Assembly: GCA_938010745.1 (NCBI GenBank)
Contig: CALLVF010000031.1
Location: 1-12,374, forward strand
Source: an uncultured Patescibacteria group bacterium
GTDB lineage: Bacteria > Patescibacteriota > Microgenomatia > UBA1406 > GWC2-37-13
Reading direction: 5' to 3'
Length of the DNA stretch: 12,374 bases
Made by a program: the position numbers and the translations under genes. This document shows positions 1 to 6,185 of this stretch, piece after piece; positions within the stretch are counted from its first letter, which is position 1; each line of letters starts with the position of its first letter. The notes below the pieces were generated by a model. The model was not told the origin of the DNA, searched no databases, and saw only the letters and a list, made by a program, of their open reading frames with translations.

Positions 1-5
1 TTTGC

Positions 6-11
6 TATATT
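6..11 (+). promoter_or_regulatory. Putative -10 box for a leaderless transcript
   Basis: TATATT lies 5 nt before the ATG at 17. At that spacing transcription would start at or within a base or two of the start codon. The same hexamer with the same 5-nt spacing precedes the gene at 1200. The -35 region falls outside the window. Confidence 0.4.
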
Positions 12-16
12 AAGAT

Positions 17-964
17 ATGCCCTTAAAAATCTCCGTTGATGGTGGAGCGTTGGGGGTTGATAAAAATAAGAGATTTGGCAACTATTTTTTTTCAGAAAAC
101 ATAATAAAAGCACTTTTAAAGTATGATAAAAAAAATCAATACTTCATTTACACATTTGATCGCTTAAAACCGCGTTTTGCCTGGTTAAAAATCAGATTGA
201 GTATTGAAGAGTTAAAACAAAAAAAAGATGTTTTCTTAGCTTTAAATCAAGCAGTTCCTTTGTATGTTTCTGGAAAAATTATATCTTTTTGCCATGGTGT
301 TTCTTATTACTTTTATCCTCAATATTATCCTCACTCATTTAAAAAATTAAAATCACAATTAGATGAAATTGTTAAAAAATCATCATACATTATTGTTTCC
401 TCAGAGAAAGTAAAAAAAGATCTGCTTTCTCTTTATCAAAATGTTTGTGAAAAAATAAAAGTTATTCCTTTTGGTGTTCCTTTTGATATGGATAGTAATC
501 TAAAAGAGGTACAAAAAAAATTAAAATCTAGAGAAAAAATTTTTTTGTTTGTTGGAATGAAACATCCAATAAAAAATATTGATTTTATAAAGAAAGCTTT
601 TAACAGATTTAAAGATGAGAAAAAATATAAAGATTTTAAACTTTTTATAATTACCCAAGGTGTATCACGCCAAAAACTTAGAAAACTTTATCTTAAGGCT
701 ACTGCCCTTTTAACCGCCTCATTTTATGAAAGTTTTAACCTGCCGGTTTTGGAAGCATTAGCTTTAGGTTGTCCAGTAGTTGGTTTGTCGTCAGCAATCA
801 TTCCCGAACTTTCTTCTTATGTTTATGTTGCTAATAATTTAGATGATTTTGTGTACTATATGAAAAAAATTGCTAGCAGATATATTAAAATAATTGATAA
901 GAAGAAATTAAAAAATCAATTTTCCTGGAAAAAATATGTAGAAAAACTCGTATCATTTTATTAA
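17..964 (+). CDS. Glycosyltransferase, GT4-like (family 1), compact form
   Basis: Probable retaining GT-B glycosyltransferase that moves a sugar from a nucleotide-sugar donor to a growing surface glycan in the cytoplasm. The N-terminal half begins with a beta strand and a glycine-rich loop (ISVDGGALG, then RFGNY near residues 19-23). The C-terminal half has FLFVGMKHPIKN (176-187) and the family E-x7-E signature ESFNLPVLE (238-246) followed by ALALGCPVV. At 315 residues it is shorter than the usual ~370. The stretch between IITQ (211-214) and GVSRQKL seems to lack about 20 residues that normally lie between the donor-domain strand and the next helix. An in-frame TAA at 11-13 makes ATG 17 the earliest possible ATG. 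No Shine-Dalgarno sequence is visible. It opens a run of four same-strand polysaccharide genes. The sugar specificity cannot be read from the sequence. Confidence 0.85.
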   Translation: MPLKISVDGGALGVDKNKRFGNYFFSENIIKALLKYDKKNQYFIYTFDRLKPRFAWLKIRLSIEELKQKKDVFLALNQAVPLYVSGKIISFCHGVSYYFYPQYYPHSFKKLKSQLDEIVKKSSYIIVSSEKVKKDLLSLYQNVCEKIKVIPFGVPFDMDSNLKEVQKKLKSREKIFLFVGMKHPIKNIDFIKKAFNRFKDEKKYKDFKLFIITQGVSRQKLRKLYLKATALLTASFYESFNLPVLEALALGCPVVGLSSAIIPELSSYVYVANNLDDFVYYMKKIASRYIKIIDKKKLKNQFSWKKYVEKLVSFY

Positions 965-1199
965 AAATTTTTTTTATATTTTCTTACTCTATCTTTACTG
1001 TGATTGCCTTAAAATTGAGCTTTTATTCTTTTATTAAAGTTTAAATTGATATATAAACTTATTCTATTTTACCGATTATTGCCGTTAATGTAGAATTGTT
1101 AAAAAATTAATAAGTACAATAAAATAAATGAAAAGCGGCAAAAAATTATTTTAATAGTTAATACTATTTTTATAAGAAAAAAATCTTTTATATTATTAG
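965..1199. other. AT-rich intergenic gap (235 bp), largest in the window
   Basis: No credible gene is visible here. The gap contains a weak inverted repeat, AAGTTTA (1037-1043) and TAAACTT (1054-1060) with a 10-nt loop. It could be a poor terminator for the upstream gene, but it lacks GC pairs and a proper T run. The right end carries the -10-like box of the next gene. Confidence 0.5.
1189..1194 (+). promoter_or_regulatory. Putative -10 box for a leaderless transcript
   Basis: TATATT followed by 5 nt and then ATG at 1200, the same arrangement as at 6-17. No -35 match is seen 17 nt upstream, and there is no Shine-Dalgarno sequence before the start. Confidence 0.4.
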
Positions 1200-2363
1200 A
1201 TGACTATAAAAATGATTAAAGTAGCTTTAGTTAGAGGAAAGTATTTGAATAATTTTGAAGGACAAAATTTTATTTTTGATAAAAAAAAGGTAATTTTGAC
1301 GGGAATTTCATCACTTAAGCCATTACATGAAAACTTTCCCTTTCCGGTAATTAAACTAGCCAGTTTATCTGATTTTGGTAGGAGTAATTTTTTGGAACGG
1401 TTGATAAAAGTTATTGCCAACCGAACGTTAGGCGATAGTCAAATATTATTTGGATTAGAAAAATACGCCACTAAATTTGATATTTTTCATACAGCTGATC
1501 CTCATTATTTTTTTAGTTATCAGTTAGCGCGTCTTAGAGAAAAAAATTTAATTAAAAAACTAATTGTTACTTCCTGGGAGACGATTCCTTTTAACAATGA
1601 AGGAATAGCAAGAAAAGCAAAGATTAAAAAATATACTCAGCAGTTTGTCGATATGTTTATTTGTCATACAGAAAGGGCGAAAAAAGCACTGATTAAAGAA
1701 GGTATTAGTGAAGATAAGATTCTCGTAATTAGGTTGGGAGTTAATATTAACCAATTTAAACATCAAACATTAAATATCAAGTATCAAAATGACAAATCAA
1801 CATTTAAAATTCTTTTTGTTGGAAGATTAGTTAAAGAAAAAGGGGTAGAGGATTTGTATGAAGCATTTAAAAAAGTTAAAAGTTTAAGATTAAAAATTAA
1901 AAATTACAGCTTAAAATTAAAAATTGTAGGAAGAGGTTTGCTCAAAAATAAAATTAAAAAAATGATAAGCCGAGATTGTTTGAATAGCTTTGTTAAAATC
2001 GAAGAAAAATCTTATAAGGAGATGGCAGAAGTTTATCAAAATGCTGATATTATAGTTGTTCCATCAAAAAAAACAAAAACTTGGGAGGAGCAGTATGGTA
2101 TGGTTTTGGTTGAGGCAATGGCGTCAGGATTACCAGTTATTGCATATGATACTGGAGCAATTAGTGAAGTTTTAGGAGGGGTGGGTTTGTTGGTTAAAGA
2201 AGGAAATATTGACGGTTTAACTTCATCAATTATTTATCTTTTAAAAAACAAGAATTTGAGAGAAAAAATTGGTAGAATGGGAAGAGAAAGAGCGGAAAAA
2301 TTATTTGACAGTCGAAAAATTGCCAAAAAAATAGAGGAGATATATATCAATATTAGTGAATAA
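1200..2363 (+). CDS. Glycosyltransferase, GT4 family (family 1), with in-frame repeat insertions
   Basis: GT-B fold glycosyltransferase, probably part of surface polysaccharide assembly. The C-terminal donor domain is clear: ILFVGRLVKEKGVEDLYEAF (204-223), then the E-x7-E motif EQYGMVLVE (297-305) followed by AMASGLPVIAYDTGAISEVL. At 387 residues it is a normal length. Two low-complexity segments coincide with heptamer-period DNA repeats. One, around residues 188-202, lies in the linker between the two domains. The other, around 226-242 (core SLRLKIKNYSLKLKI), lies between the first donor-domain helix and the next beta strand. Both seem to be tolerated loop insertions. ATG 1200 (MTIKMIKVAL) is chosen because a -10-like box sits just upstream. 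ATG 1212 (MIKVALVRG) is also possible and would begin nearer the first beta strand. The next gene starts 30 nt downstream. Confidence 0.88.
   Translation: MTIKMIKVALVRGKYLNNFEGQNFIFDKKKVILTGISSLKPLHENFPFPVIKLASLSDFGRSNFLERLIKVIANRTLGDSQILFGLEKYATKFDIFHTADPHYFFSYQLARLREKNLIKKLIVTSWETIPFNNEGIARKAKIKKYTQQFVDMFICHTERAKKALIKEGISEDKILVIRLGVNINQFKHQTLNIKYQNDKSTFKILFVGRLVKEKGVEDLYEAFKKVKSLRLKIKNYSLKLKIVGRGLLKNKIKKMISRDCLNSFVKIEEKSYKEMAEVYQNADIIVVPSKKTKTWEEQYGMVLVEAMASGLPVIAYDTGAISEVLGGVGLLVKEGNIDGLTSSIIYLLKNKNLREKIGRMGRERAEKLFDSRKIAKKIEEIYINISE
1761..1809 (+). repeat. Degenerate heptamer-period repeat inside the GT4 gene (seven units)
   Basis: Seven consecutive 7-nt units can be read here, for example CATTAAA (1768-1774) and TATCAAA (1782-1788). 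They are related to the consensus A[A/G]TT[A/C]AA found elsewhere in the window. The repeat encodes about residues 188-203, the linker just before the FVGRL strand. Confidence 0.5.
1874..1925 (+). repeat. Heptamer-period repeat copy A, in frame within the GT4 gene
   Basis: Seven-nt units run from AGTTAAA (1874-1880) to ATTAAAA (1916-1922), and TTAAAAATTACA (1897-1908) is the shared core. Positions 1881-1925 match 2529-2573 at 40 of 45 bases by direct comparison. It is read in the frame SLRLKIKNYSLKLKI. Confidence 0.75.
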
Positions 2364-2382
2364 GATAGAAATTTATATAAAT

Positions 2383-2389
2383 TTATAGA
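2383..2389 (+). promoter_or_regulatory. Possible -10-like box just before the GT2 start
   Basis: TTATAGA lies 4 nt before ATG 2394, and no Shine-Dalgarno sequence is present. It is weaker than the boxes at 6-11 and 1189-1194. The gene is only 30 nt behind its neighbour and may simply be co-transcribed with it. Confidence 0.25.
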
Positions 2390-2393
2390 AATT

Positions 2394-3212
2394 ATGAAAT
2401 TATCAGCTGTAGTTTTAACGAAGAATGAAGAAAGAAATATTGAAAGGTGTTTGAAGTCGCTATTATTTTGTGATGAAATAATAATAATTGACGATTATTC
2501 GTCTGATAAAACCATTGAAGTAATTAAAAATTTAAAATTAAAAGTTAAAAATTACAATTTAAAATTAAAAATTTTCAAAAGGCTATTAAATGGCGATTTT
2601 TCCGGTCAGCGAAATTTTGGAATGGAAAAGACAAGGGGTGATTGGGTATTGTTTTTAGATGCGGATGAGGAAGTATCAAAGGATTTAAAAGAAGAAATTA
2701 AAAAGATAATCGACATACATCATTCACTATTCAAAGAGGATGTTGTTGCTTTTTATATTAAACGACGTGATTGGTGGTGGGGGAGAGAATTAAAATATGG
2801 AGAAGTCAAAAAAATAAGAAACAAAGGTTTAATTCGGTTGTTAAAAAAAAATTCAGGAAAATGGGTTGGAAAGGTACATGAAAAGTTCAAAGTTCAAAGT
2901 TCAAAGTTAAAAGTTAAAGTTTTAAAAAACTACATTAATCATTATCCCCATCAAACATTAAAAGAGTTTATAAGTGAAATTAATTTTTATTCAACCTTAA
3001 AAGCTAACGAGCTAAAAACTTTAGGAAAAAAAACTAATATTTTTGAGATTATTTTTTATCCTCTCGGTAAATTTATTTTGAATTATCTTCTCTATTTTGG
3101 ATTTCTTGATGGTCCATCTGGTTTTGCATATACATTTTTAATGAGCTTTCATTCATTTTTAGTGAGAGCCAAACTTTATAAATTGCAAATAATTGGGCAC
3201 TACGGGGAATAA
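2394..3212 (+). CDS. Glycosyltransferase, GT2 family (WaaE/KdtX-like), with in-frame repeat insertions
   Basis: GT-A glycosyltransferase of the type seen in lipopolysaccharide-core and capsule loci. The opening is typical: LSAVVLTKNEERNIERCLKS, then EIIIIDDYSSDKT (28-40). QRNFGMEKTRGDWVLFLDADEEV (72-94) follows and carries the metal-binding DAD at 89-91. WVGKVHEKF (157-165) is the usual VHE motif. A hydrophobic C-terminal region (about 213-260) probably contacts the membrane. Between DDYSSDKT and the QRNFG motif, where homologues have a short loop, residues 46-60 come from a DNA repeat (core NLKLKVKNYNLKLKI). A second repeat-derived patch lies at about 164-176, just after VHEK. The gene has 272 codons. 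It sits between a GT4 and a Wzy-like gene whose ATG is 7 nt after its stop, so it is probably co-transcribed with that gene. Confidence 0.88.
   Translation: MKLSAVVLTKNEERNIERCLKSLLFCDEIIIIDDYSSDKTIEVIKNLKLKVKNYNLKLKIFKRLLNGDFSGQRNFGMEKTRGDWVLFLDADEEVSKDLKEEIKKIIDIHHSLFKEDVVAFYIKRRDWWWGRELKYGEVKKIRNKGLIRLLKKNSGKWVGKVHEKFKVQSSKLKVKVLKNYINHYPHQTLKEFISEINFYSTLKANELKTLGKKTNIFEIIFYPLGKFILNYLLYFGFLDGPSGFAYTFLMSFHSFLVRAKLYKLQIIGHYGE
2522..2577 (+). repeat. Heptamer-period repeat copy B, in frame within the GT2 gene
   Basis: Eight 7-nt units run without a break from AATTAAA (2522-2528) to ATTTTCA (2571-2577). The core TTAAAAATTACA is at 2545-2556. The last 29 nt of the shared region (2545-2573) match copy A at 27 of 29 bases. 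It is read as NLKLKVKNYNLKLKI, the same phase as copies A and C. Confidence 0.78.
2884..2918 (+). repeat. Tandem heptamer repeat, five units, in the GT2 gene
   Basis: Three exact copies of AGTTCAA (2884-2904) are followed by two of AGTTAAA (2905-2918). Thirty-five nt is not a multiple of three, so units are read in changing phases (KFKVQSSKLKVKV). The units match the consensus of the longer embedded copies and look like the cleanest form of the repeat. Confidence 0.85.
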
Positions 3213-3219
3213 GTCAACA

Positions 3220-4422
3220 ATGAAGGAAAATAATTTTATTTCATGGGCTAATAAGTCAATTTTGAAAATATTTTTTAATATATTTTTTAATATTACAATC
3301 TTTTTATTTTCTTTTGGACAATTGGGGCGAATATCTTTTTTTAATCAACAAATCAACGGATATCTTTATGAGTTTGGGATGTTTGCAATTCTTTTATTAT
3401 TGGTTTTTAAATATAAATTAAAACCAATTATTTTAATATGTAAAAACTGTAGAGTTTTTCTTTTTTTTATAACTATTTTACTTTTTTCTTATGTAATTGA
3501 TTTTTTTAAATTTTCTTTATTTGAAAATTTTATAGCCTTTCTTTACTTGCTAAGGTTGATTTTTTATCTGGCATTTTGGAGATATTGCTACTATTTGATG
3601 AAAATTGATAAAAAAAATTTTTGGCATCTTACTAATGCTTTTTTTGTTTTCAGTTTTTTAACGTTTATTATTTCATTTATTCAATATTTTCTATATCCAG
3701 ACTTAAGAAATCTTTTTTATTTAGGTTGGGATCCTCATCTTTATCGTATGTTTGCTGTATTCTTTGACACTTCTTTGGCAGCGGCAGTATATGGAATCCT
3801 TTTTCTATTTTTTTATAAAAATTATAAAGAGTTTAAAAACCATAAATTTTATAAAATTTTGAGTCAAATATTTATTCCTATTTTTTTTATCTGTCTTATT
3901 TTAACATTTTCACGTAGTGCTTATTTAATTTTGCTACTAGTGATAATTTTAGATTTTTTTTTAAGAAAAAAATACTTATTTGCCTTTATTTTTTTAATTT
4001 TGTTTTTTTTTATAATTTATTTTCTTCCAAAACCTTTTGGTGAAGGTGTAAATTTATCGCGAACTTTTTCTATTAAGGCTAGATTAAACGATTATGCGGG
4101 TGCATTTTTTATATGGAAGAATTCACCTTTTTTTGGAGTTGGTTACAACCGGATTCGTTTTTTCAAATCTGGATCATTGGAAAGCCATGCTGCTTCTTCT
4201 TTTTCTTCAAGTTATTTGATAATTTTAGTATCAAGCGGCATTTTAGGAGTTCTTCTTTTTTTTGCCAGTCTAATCAAACTTTATTTTTTAAATAAAAAGG
4301 GCAAAATAATTACTCTTTTTATTGCTCTTTTATCTTTCACCGATAATATACTTTTGCATCCTTTTATTTTGTTTCTTTTTGGATTGGTATTTTTAATAAC
4401 TATGGTTGATAAAAAACGGTAA
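3220..4422 (+). CDS. O-antigen ligase/polymerase-like membrane protein (Wzy/WaaL superfamily)
   Basis: Multi-pass membrane protein of about 400 residues, almost wholly hydrophobic, with roughly ten or more membrane segments. Family hallmarks are visible. LTFSRSAYLILLLV is followed by a longer soluble loop with NLSRTFSIKARLNDYAGAFFIW, then KNSPFFGVGYNRI, then SHAASSFSSSYLIILVSSGILG. This is the usual arrangement of the periplasmic/outer loop in O-antigen ligases and polymerases. The likely role is to polymerise or ligate lipid-linked glycans made by the preceding transferases. ATG 3220 is chosen: GGGGAA (3204-3209) lies 10 nt upstream as a plausible Shine-Dalgarno sequence, and the upstream gene stops at 3212. 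A TTG at 3193 would add nine residues overlapping that gene and is less likely. The 3' end overlaps the opposite-strand gene by 23 bp. Ligase and polymerase roles cannot be told apart here. Confidence 0.82.
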   Translation: MKENNFISWANKSILKIFFNIFFNITIFLFSFGQLGRISFFNQQINGYLYEFGMFAILLLLVFKYKLKPIILICKNCRVFLFFITILLFSYVIDFFKFSLFENFIAFLYLLRLIFYLAFWRYCYYLMKIDKKNFWHLTNAFFVFSFLTFIISFIQYFLYPDLRNLFYLGWDPHLYRMFAVFFDTSLAAAVYGILFLFFYKNYKEFKNHKFYKILSQIFIPIFFICLILTFSRSAYLILLLVIILDFFLRKKYLFAFIFLILFFFIIYFLPKPFGEGVNLSRTFSIKARLNDYAGAFFIWKNSPFFGVGYNRIRFFKSGSLESHAASSFSSSYLIILVSSGILGVLLFFASLIKLYFLNKKGKIITLFIALLSFTDNILLHPFILFLFGLVFLITMVDKKR

Positions 4423-5104
4423 TGATTTTTTCATTTTGATTACCCGCTTGATCTTCAGCGACGATTTTTATTTTATTTTCACCTTCTTTAAGCCTGAATA
4501 CGGTTTCAAAATTGCCCAAAGCATCAACAACGATAGGTAAATCATTGATTTTAATAAAGGTTTCTTTCTCTGTACTGCCTTTAATTGTTATTTCGGGTTG
4601 TGATGTTTTATCACCATCTACTGGTTCTTTGATTTCAATTTTAGGTTTGTTCTTTTTATAAAACACATTAAATTTTTTTGATTCTTTGATTGTTTTTCCA
4701 TCAATTGTTTTTCCCCTTACAAAAATTTCATTATCACCCTCTTTTAAGTTATCAATTTCTTCTGAAAAATTATCCGATGACTTAAGGGTTACTTCTTTTA
4801 TTTTTTTGCCGTTAAGGTAAAAAGTTATATGATTGATATTAAAGACAGAGCCGCTAACAATAATATTGGCACTATTAGTGGCTGAAGGTATACTATCAAT
4901 ATTTACAAAACTATAAATATCATTATTTTTAGTCTGTTTGATTTCTGTGTTTTTGGTAAAAAAATGGGCTATAAAAACAGAAGTTGAAAGAAGTACTCTC
5001 ATTCCGATCGTCAAGATAAAGTAAAAAGTACTTAGTAATAAGAAAGTAAAAAGAATAATGGAAATGACAAACTTTTTTCTTTGTTGTTTTTCTAATCGTC
5101 TCAT
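4400..5104 (-). CDS. Membrane-anchored protein with two Ig-like (glucodextranase-B-like) repeats
   Basis: Probable envelope protein of 234 residues. A basic N-terminus (MRRLEKQQRKK) leads into a long hydrophobic stretch (about 12-48, one or two membrane segments). Two similar extracytoplasmic beta domains follow, at about 65-149 and 153-233. Each has the pattern of bacterial Ig-like repeats: a strand with xISGS/IKGST, then FYLNGK or IKINDLP, then F...LKEG(D/E)N(E/K)I. The second ends AEDQAGNQNEKIITVFY. The first frame ATG, at 5137, would read through the T-arm of tRNA-Thr, so the start is ATG 5104-5102. That leaves one base between the tRNA discriminator (5106) and the start codon, with no room for a ribosome binding site. 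The C-terminus overlaps the polymerase gene on the other strand by 23 bp. The ligand or enzymatic role is unknown. Confidence 0.78.
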   Translation of the reverse strand: MRRLEKQQRKKFVISIILFTFLLLSTFYFILTIGMRVLLSTSVFIAHFFTKNTEIKQTKNNDIYSFVNIDSIPSATNSANIIVSGSVFNINHITFYLNGKKIKEVTLKSSDNFSEEIDNLKEGDNEIFVRGKTIDGKTIKESKKFNVFYKKNKPKIEIKEPVDGDKTSQPEITIKGSTEKETFIKINDLPIVVDALGNFETVFRLKEGENKIKIVAEDQAGNQNEKIITVFYQP

Positions 5105-5105
5105 G

Positions 5106-5177
5106 AGCCGACTGTCGGATTTGAACCGACGACCCACGGTTTACGATACCGTTGCTCTACCGCTGAGCTAAGTCGGC
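5106..5177 (-). tRNA. tRNA-Thr (anticodon CGT)
   Basis: The reverse complement folds as a complete 72-nt cloverleaf. The acceptor stem is GCCGACT/AGTCGGC, the D stem GCTC/GAGC, the anticodon stem ACGGT/ACCGT, and the T arm GTCGG-TTCAAAT-CCGAC. The loop ATCGTAA gives anticodon CGT (5145-5143), decoding ACG. The discriminator is U. CCA is not encoded; the next bases begin CATG, which includes the start codon of the downstream gene. Confidence 0.95.
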
Positions 5178-5207
5178 TTTTTTATTTTATAAAACTAAAA
5201 TCATCTG

Positions 5208-5279
5208 AGCGGTGGATGGGATTTGAACCCACGACCTTCTCCTTGGGAAGGAGACATTCTACCACTGAACTACCACCGC
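5208..5279 (-). tRNA. tRNA-Gly (anticodon CCC)
   Basis: The reverse complement is a 72-nt cloverleaf. The acceptor stem is GCGGTGG/CCACCGC, the anticodon stem TCTCC/GGAGA, and the T arm GTGGG-TTCAAAT-CCCAT. The loop TTCCCAA gives anticodon CCC (5247-5245), decoding GGG. The discriminator is U and CCA is not encoded. It lies 30 bp upstream of tRNA-Thr on the same strand, so the two are probably one transcript. Confidence 0.95.
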
Positions 5280-5287
5280 ACACTGAA

Positions 5288-5298
5288 ATTATATTATA
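5288..5298 (-). promoter_or_regulatory. Possible -10 region for the tRNA-Gly/tRNA-Thr transcript
   Basis: On the minus strand two overlapping TATAAT hexamers (5298-5293 and 5293-5288) lie 8-13 nt before the tRNA-Gly 5' end. No convincing -35 box stands at 16-18 nt. The region is very AT-rich, so chance matches are easy. Confidence 0.35.
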
Positions 5299-5341
5299 TC
5301 TAAAATTATATTGGAAGATAGTTAAGGGTATTAAGAAGTTT

Positions 5342-5911
5342 TTATGGCAAAATTAAAATATTACCTGGATGGATAAGGTTAGGGTTTGTTAATTTATTAA
5401 ATGAGGCGATTTTTACCCAAGCATAGCCGTCTCCGTAAGCTTGAAGAGCAATTTTCCATAAATAATCTCCTTCCTTAACTATATATTTATTTTCAGCAAT
5501 TGTCCTTTTTTGCGAATAAAGTGTGAAAATTTCTCCTCTTGTCGGACTTTTAGGTGTTATTGTGGGTAAGATCAAATTTTGTCCGGGGTTTATTAAATTA
5601 GGATTTTGAATGTTATTAGCATTGGCAATATCATAAGCATTGAATCCTGAACCATAAATTTCTTCAGCAATTTTCCAAAGATAGTCTCCCTCTTTGACGG
5701 TGTATGTTTTTTGCATTGGGGTTGTTGTATTTTTTGTAATGTTTAAAGTTGGGGTAATCTTTTTTTCAGTTAGGATTTTTATTTTAGATATAGCAGAAGC
5801 CAATATAAAATATAAAGCGATAAGAAAAATTGTTCCCATTAAAAAATAGGAATATTTTTTTTGAATAGTTCTTATTATTAAAGCAGGGTAGTTAGTCTTT
5901 TTATTTTTCAT
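5342..5911 (-). CDS. Membrane-anchored protein with two LysM domains
   Basis: Envelope protein of 189 residues. One membrane anchor (about 22-41, YFLMGTIFLIALYFILASA) is followed by a Thr/Lys-rich linker. LysM domain 1 spans about 70-116 (TYTVKEGDYLWKIAEEIYG...INPGQNLILP). A second spacer leads to LysM domain 2 at about 143-189 (KYIVKEGDYLWKIALQAYG...IHPGNILILP). The protein ends exactly at the second domain. LysM modules bind N-acetylglucosamine-containing glycans such as peptidoglycan, so the protein probably tethers the membrane to the wall. No catalytic domain is attached. ATG 5911 is chosen because it gives the full membrane anchor. It has no Shine-Dalgarno sequence but has a TATAAT box 14 nt upstream. 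It lies on the same strand as tRNA-Asp upstream and tRNA-Gly downstream. Confidence 0.87.
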   Translation of the reverse strand: MKNKKTNYPALIIRTIQKKYSYFLMGTIFLIALYFILASAISKIKILTEKKITPTLNITKNTTTPMQKTYTVKEGDYLWKIAEEIYGSGFNAYDIANANNIQNPNLINPGQNLILPTITPKSPTRGEIFTLYSQKRTIAENKYIVKEGDYLWKIALQAYGDGYAWVKIASFNKLTNPNLIHPGNILILP

Positions 5912-5925
5912 AATTAGTTTTCAAA

Positions 5926-5953
5926 ATTATATCAAAAAAAAACTAGAGTGCAA
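5926..5953 (-). promoter_or_regulatory. Putative promoter of the LysM gene
   Basis: On the minus strand TATAAT (5931-5926) lies 14 nt before the ATG. TTGCAC (5953-5948), a weak match to TTGACA, stands 16 nt further upstream. Transcription would begin about 7 nt before the ATG, leaving almost no leader. This agrees with the missing Shine-Dalgarno sequence. Confidence 0.45.
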
Positions 5954-6020
5954 TGATTAAGTAGTATATTAATATTTAAGAATGAAAGAAACTAATGTTT
6001 GAGAAAAAATATTTGTTAGG

Positions 6021-6095
6021 CGGGGCCAAGGGGACTTGAACCCCCAGCCTCTTCCGTGACAGGGAAGCGCTCTAACCAAATTGAGCTATGACCCC
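6021..6095 (-). tRNA. tRNA-Asp (anticodon GTC)
   Basis: The reverse complement is a 75-nt cloverleaf. The acceptor stem GGGGTCA/TGGCCCC contains one G-U pair. The D stem is GCTC/GAGC with a 10-nt loop, the anticodon stem CTTCC/GGAAG, and the T arm GGGGG-TTCAAGT-CCCCT. The loop CTGTCAC gives anticodon GTC (6060-6058). The discriminator G73 is the expected identity base for Asp. The downstream bases read CCT, so CCA is not encoded. Confidence 0.95.
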
Positions 6096-6100
6096 AAGAT

Positions 6101-6149
6101 AAATTCAAAATTTAAAAATTACAAATGACGGTAAAAATCAAAAATTATA
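6101..6149. repeat. Heptamer-period repeat copy D, intergenic
   Basis: Positions 6101-6124 are identical over 24 nt to 7127-7150 inside polX. The core TTAAAAATTACA is at 6112-6123. Seven-nt periodicity continues, more loosely, to about 6149. The copy lies between tRNA-Asp and polX and overlaps the putative polX promoter. Confidence 0.7.
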
Positions 6150-6153
6150 TAAT
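6125..6153 (+). promoter_or_regulatory. Putative polX promoter (with palindromic -10 box)
   Basis: ATGACG (6125-6130), four of six matches to TTGACA, is followed by 17 nt and a perfect TATAAT (6148-6153). ATTATATAAT (6144-6153) is a palindrome, so the minus strand also has TATAAT (6149-6144) facing tRNA-Asp. This could be a divergent promoter pair, but the minus-strand -35 is poor. The polX leader would be about 25 nt without a Shine-Dalgarno sequence. Confidence 0.45.
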
Positions 6154-6185
6154 TATCTTACCAGAATAAAAAATTTTTTCAACTT

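Noticed and set aside
1196..1420. Minus-strand ORF of 74 codons
   Set aside because: It is antisense to the GT4 gene, which has clear family motifs, and its translation shows no recognisable domain.
1560..1766. Minus-strand ORF of 68 codons
   Set aside because: Shadow of the GT4 gene on the other strand, without a recognisable protein feature.
3193..3219. TTG start for the polymerase-like gene
   Set aside because: It overlaps the end of the GT2 gene and adds a hydrophilic stretch. ATG 3220 has GGGGAA 10 nt upstream.
4113..4295. Plus-strand ORF of 60 codons inside the polymerase-like gene
   Set aside because: Out-of-frame Phe-rich shadow of the membrane protein's T-rich codons.
17..4422. 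A new defence or mobile system in the first block
   Set aside because: All four proteins carry ordinary glycan-assembly motifs; nothing suggests a nuclease, toxin or integrase.
5105..5137. N-terminal extension of the Ig-like protein (GRRFKSDSRL) from ATG 5137
   Set aside because: These codons lie inside tRNA-Thr; RFKSD is the translated T-arm. The ATG at 5104 gives a normal basic N-terminus before the membrane segment.
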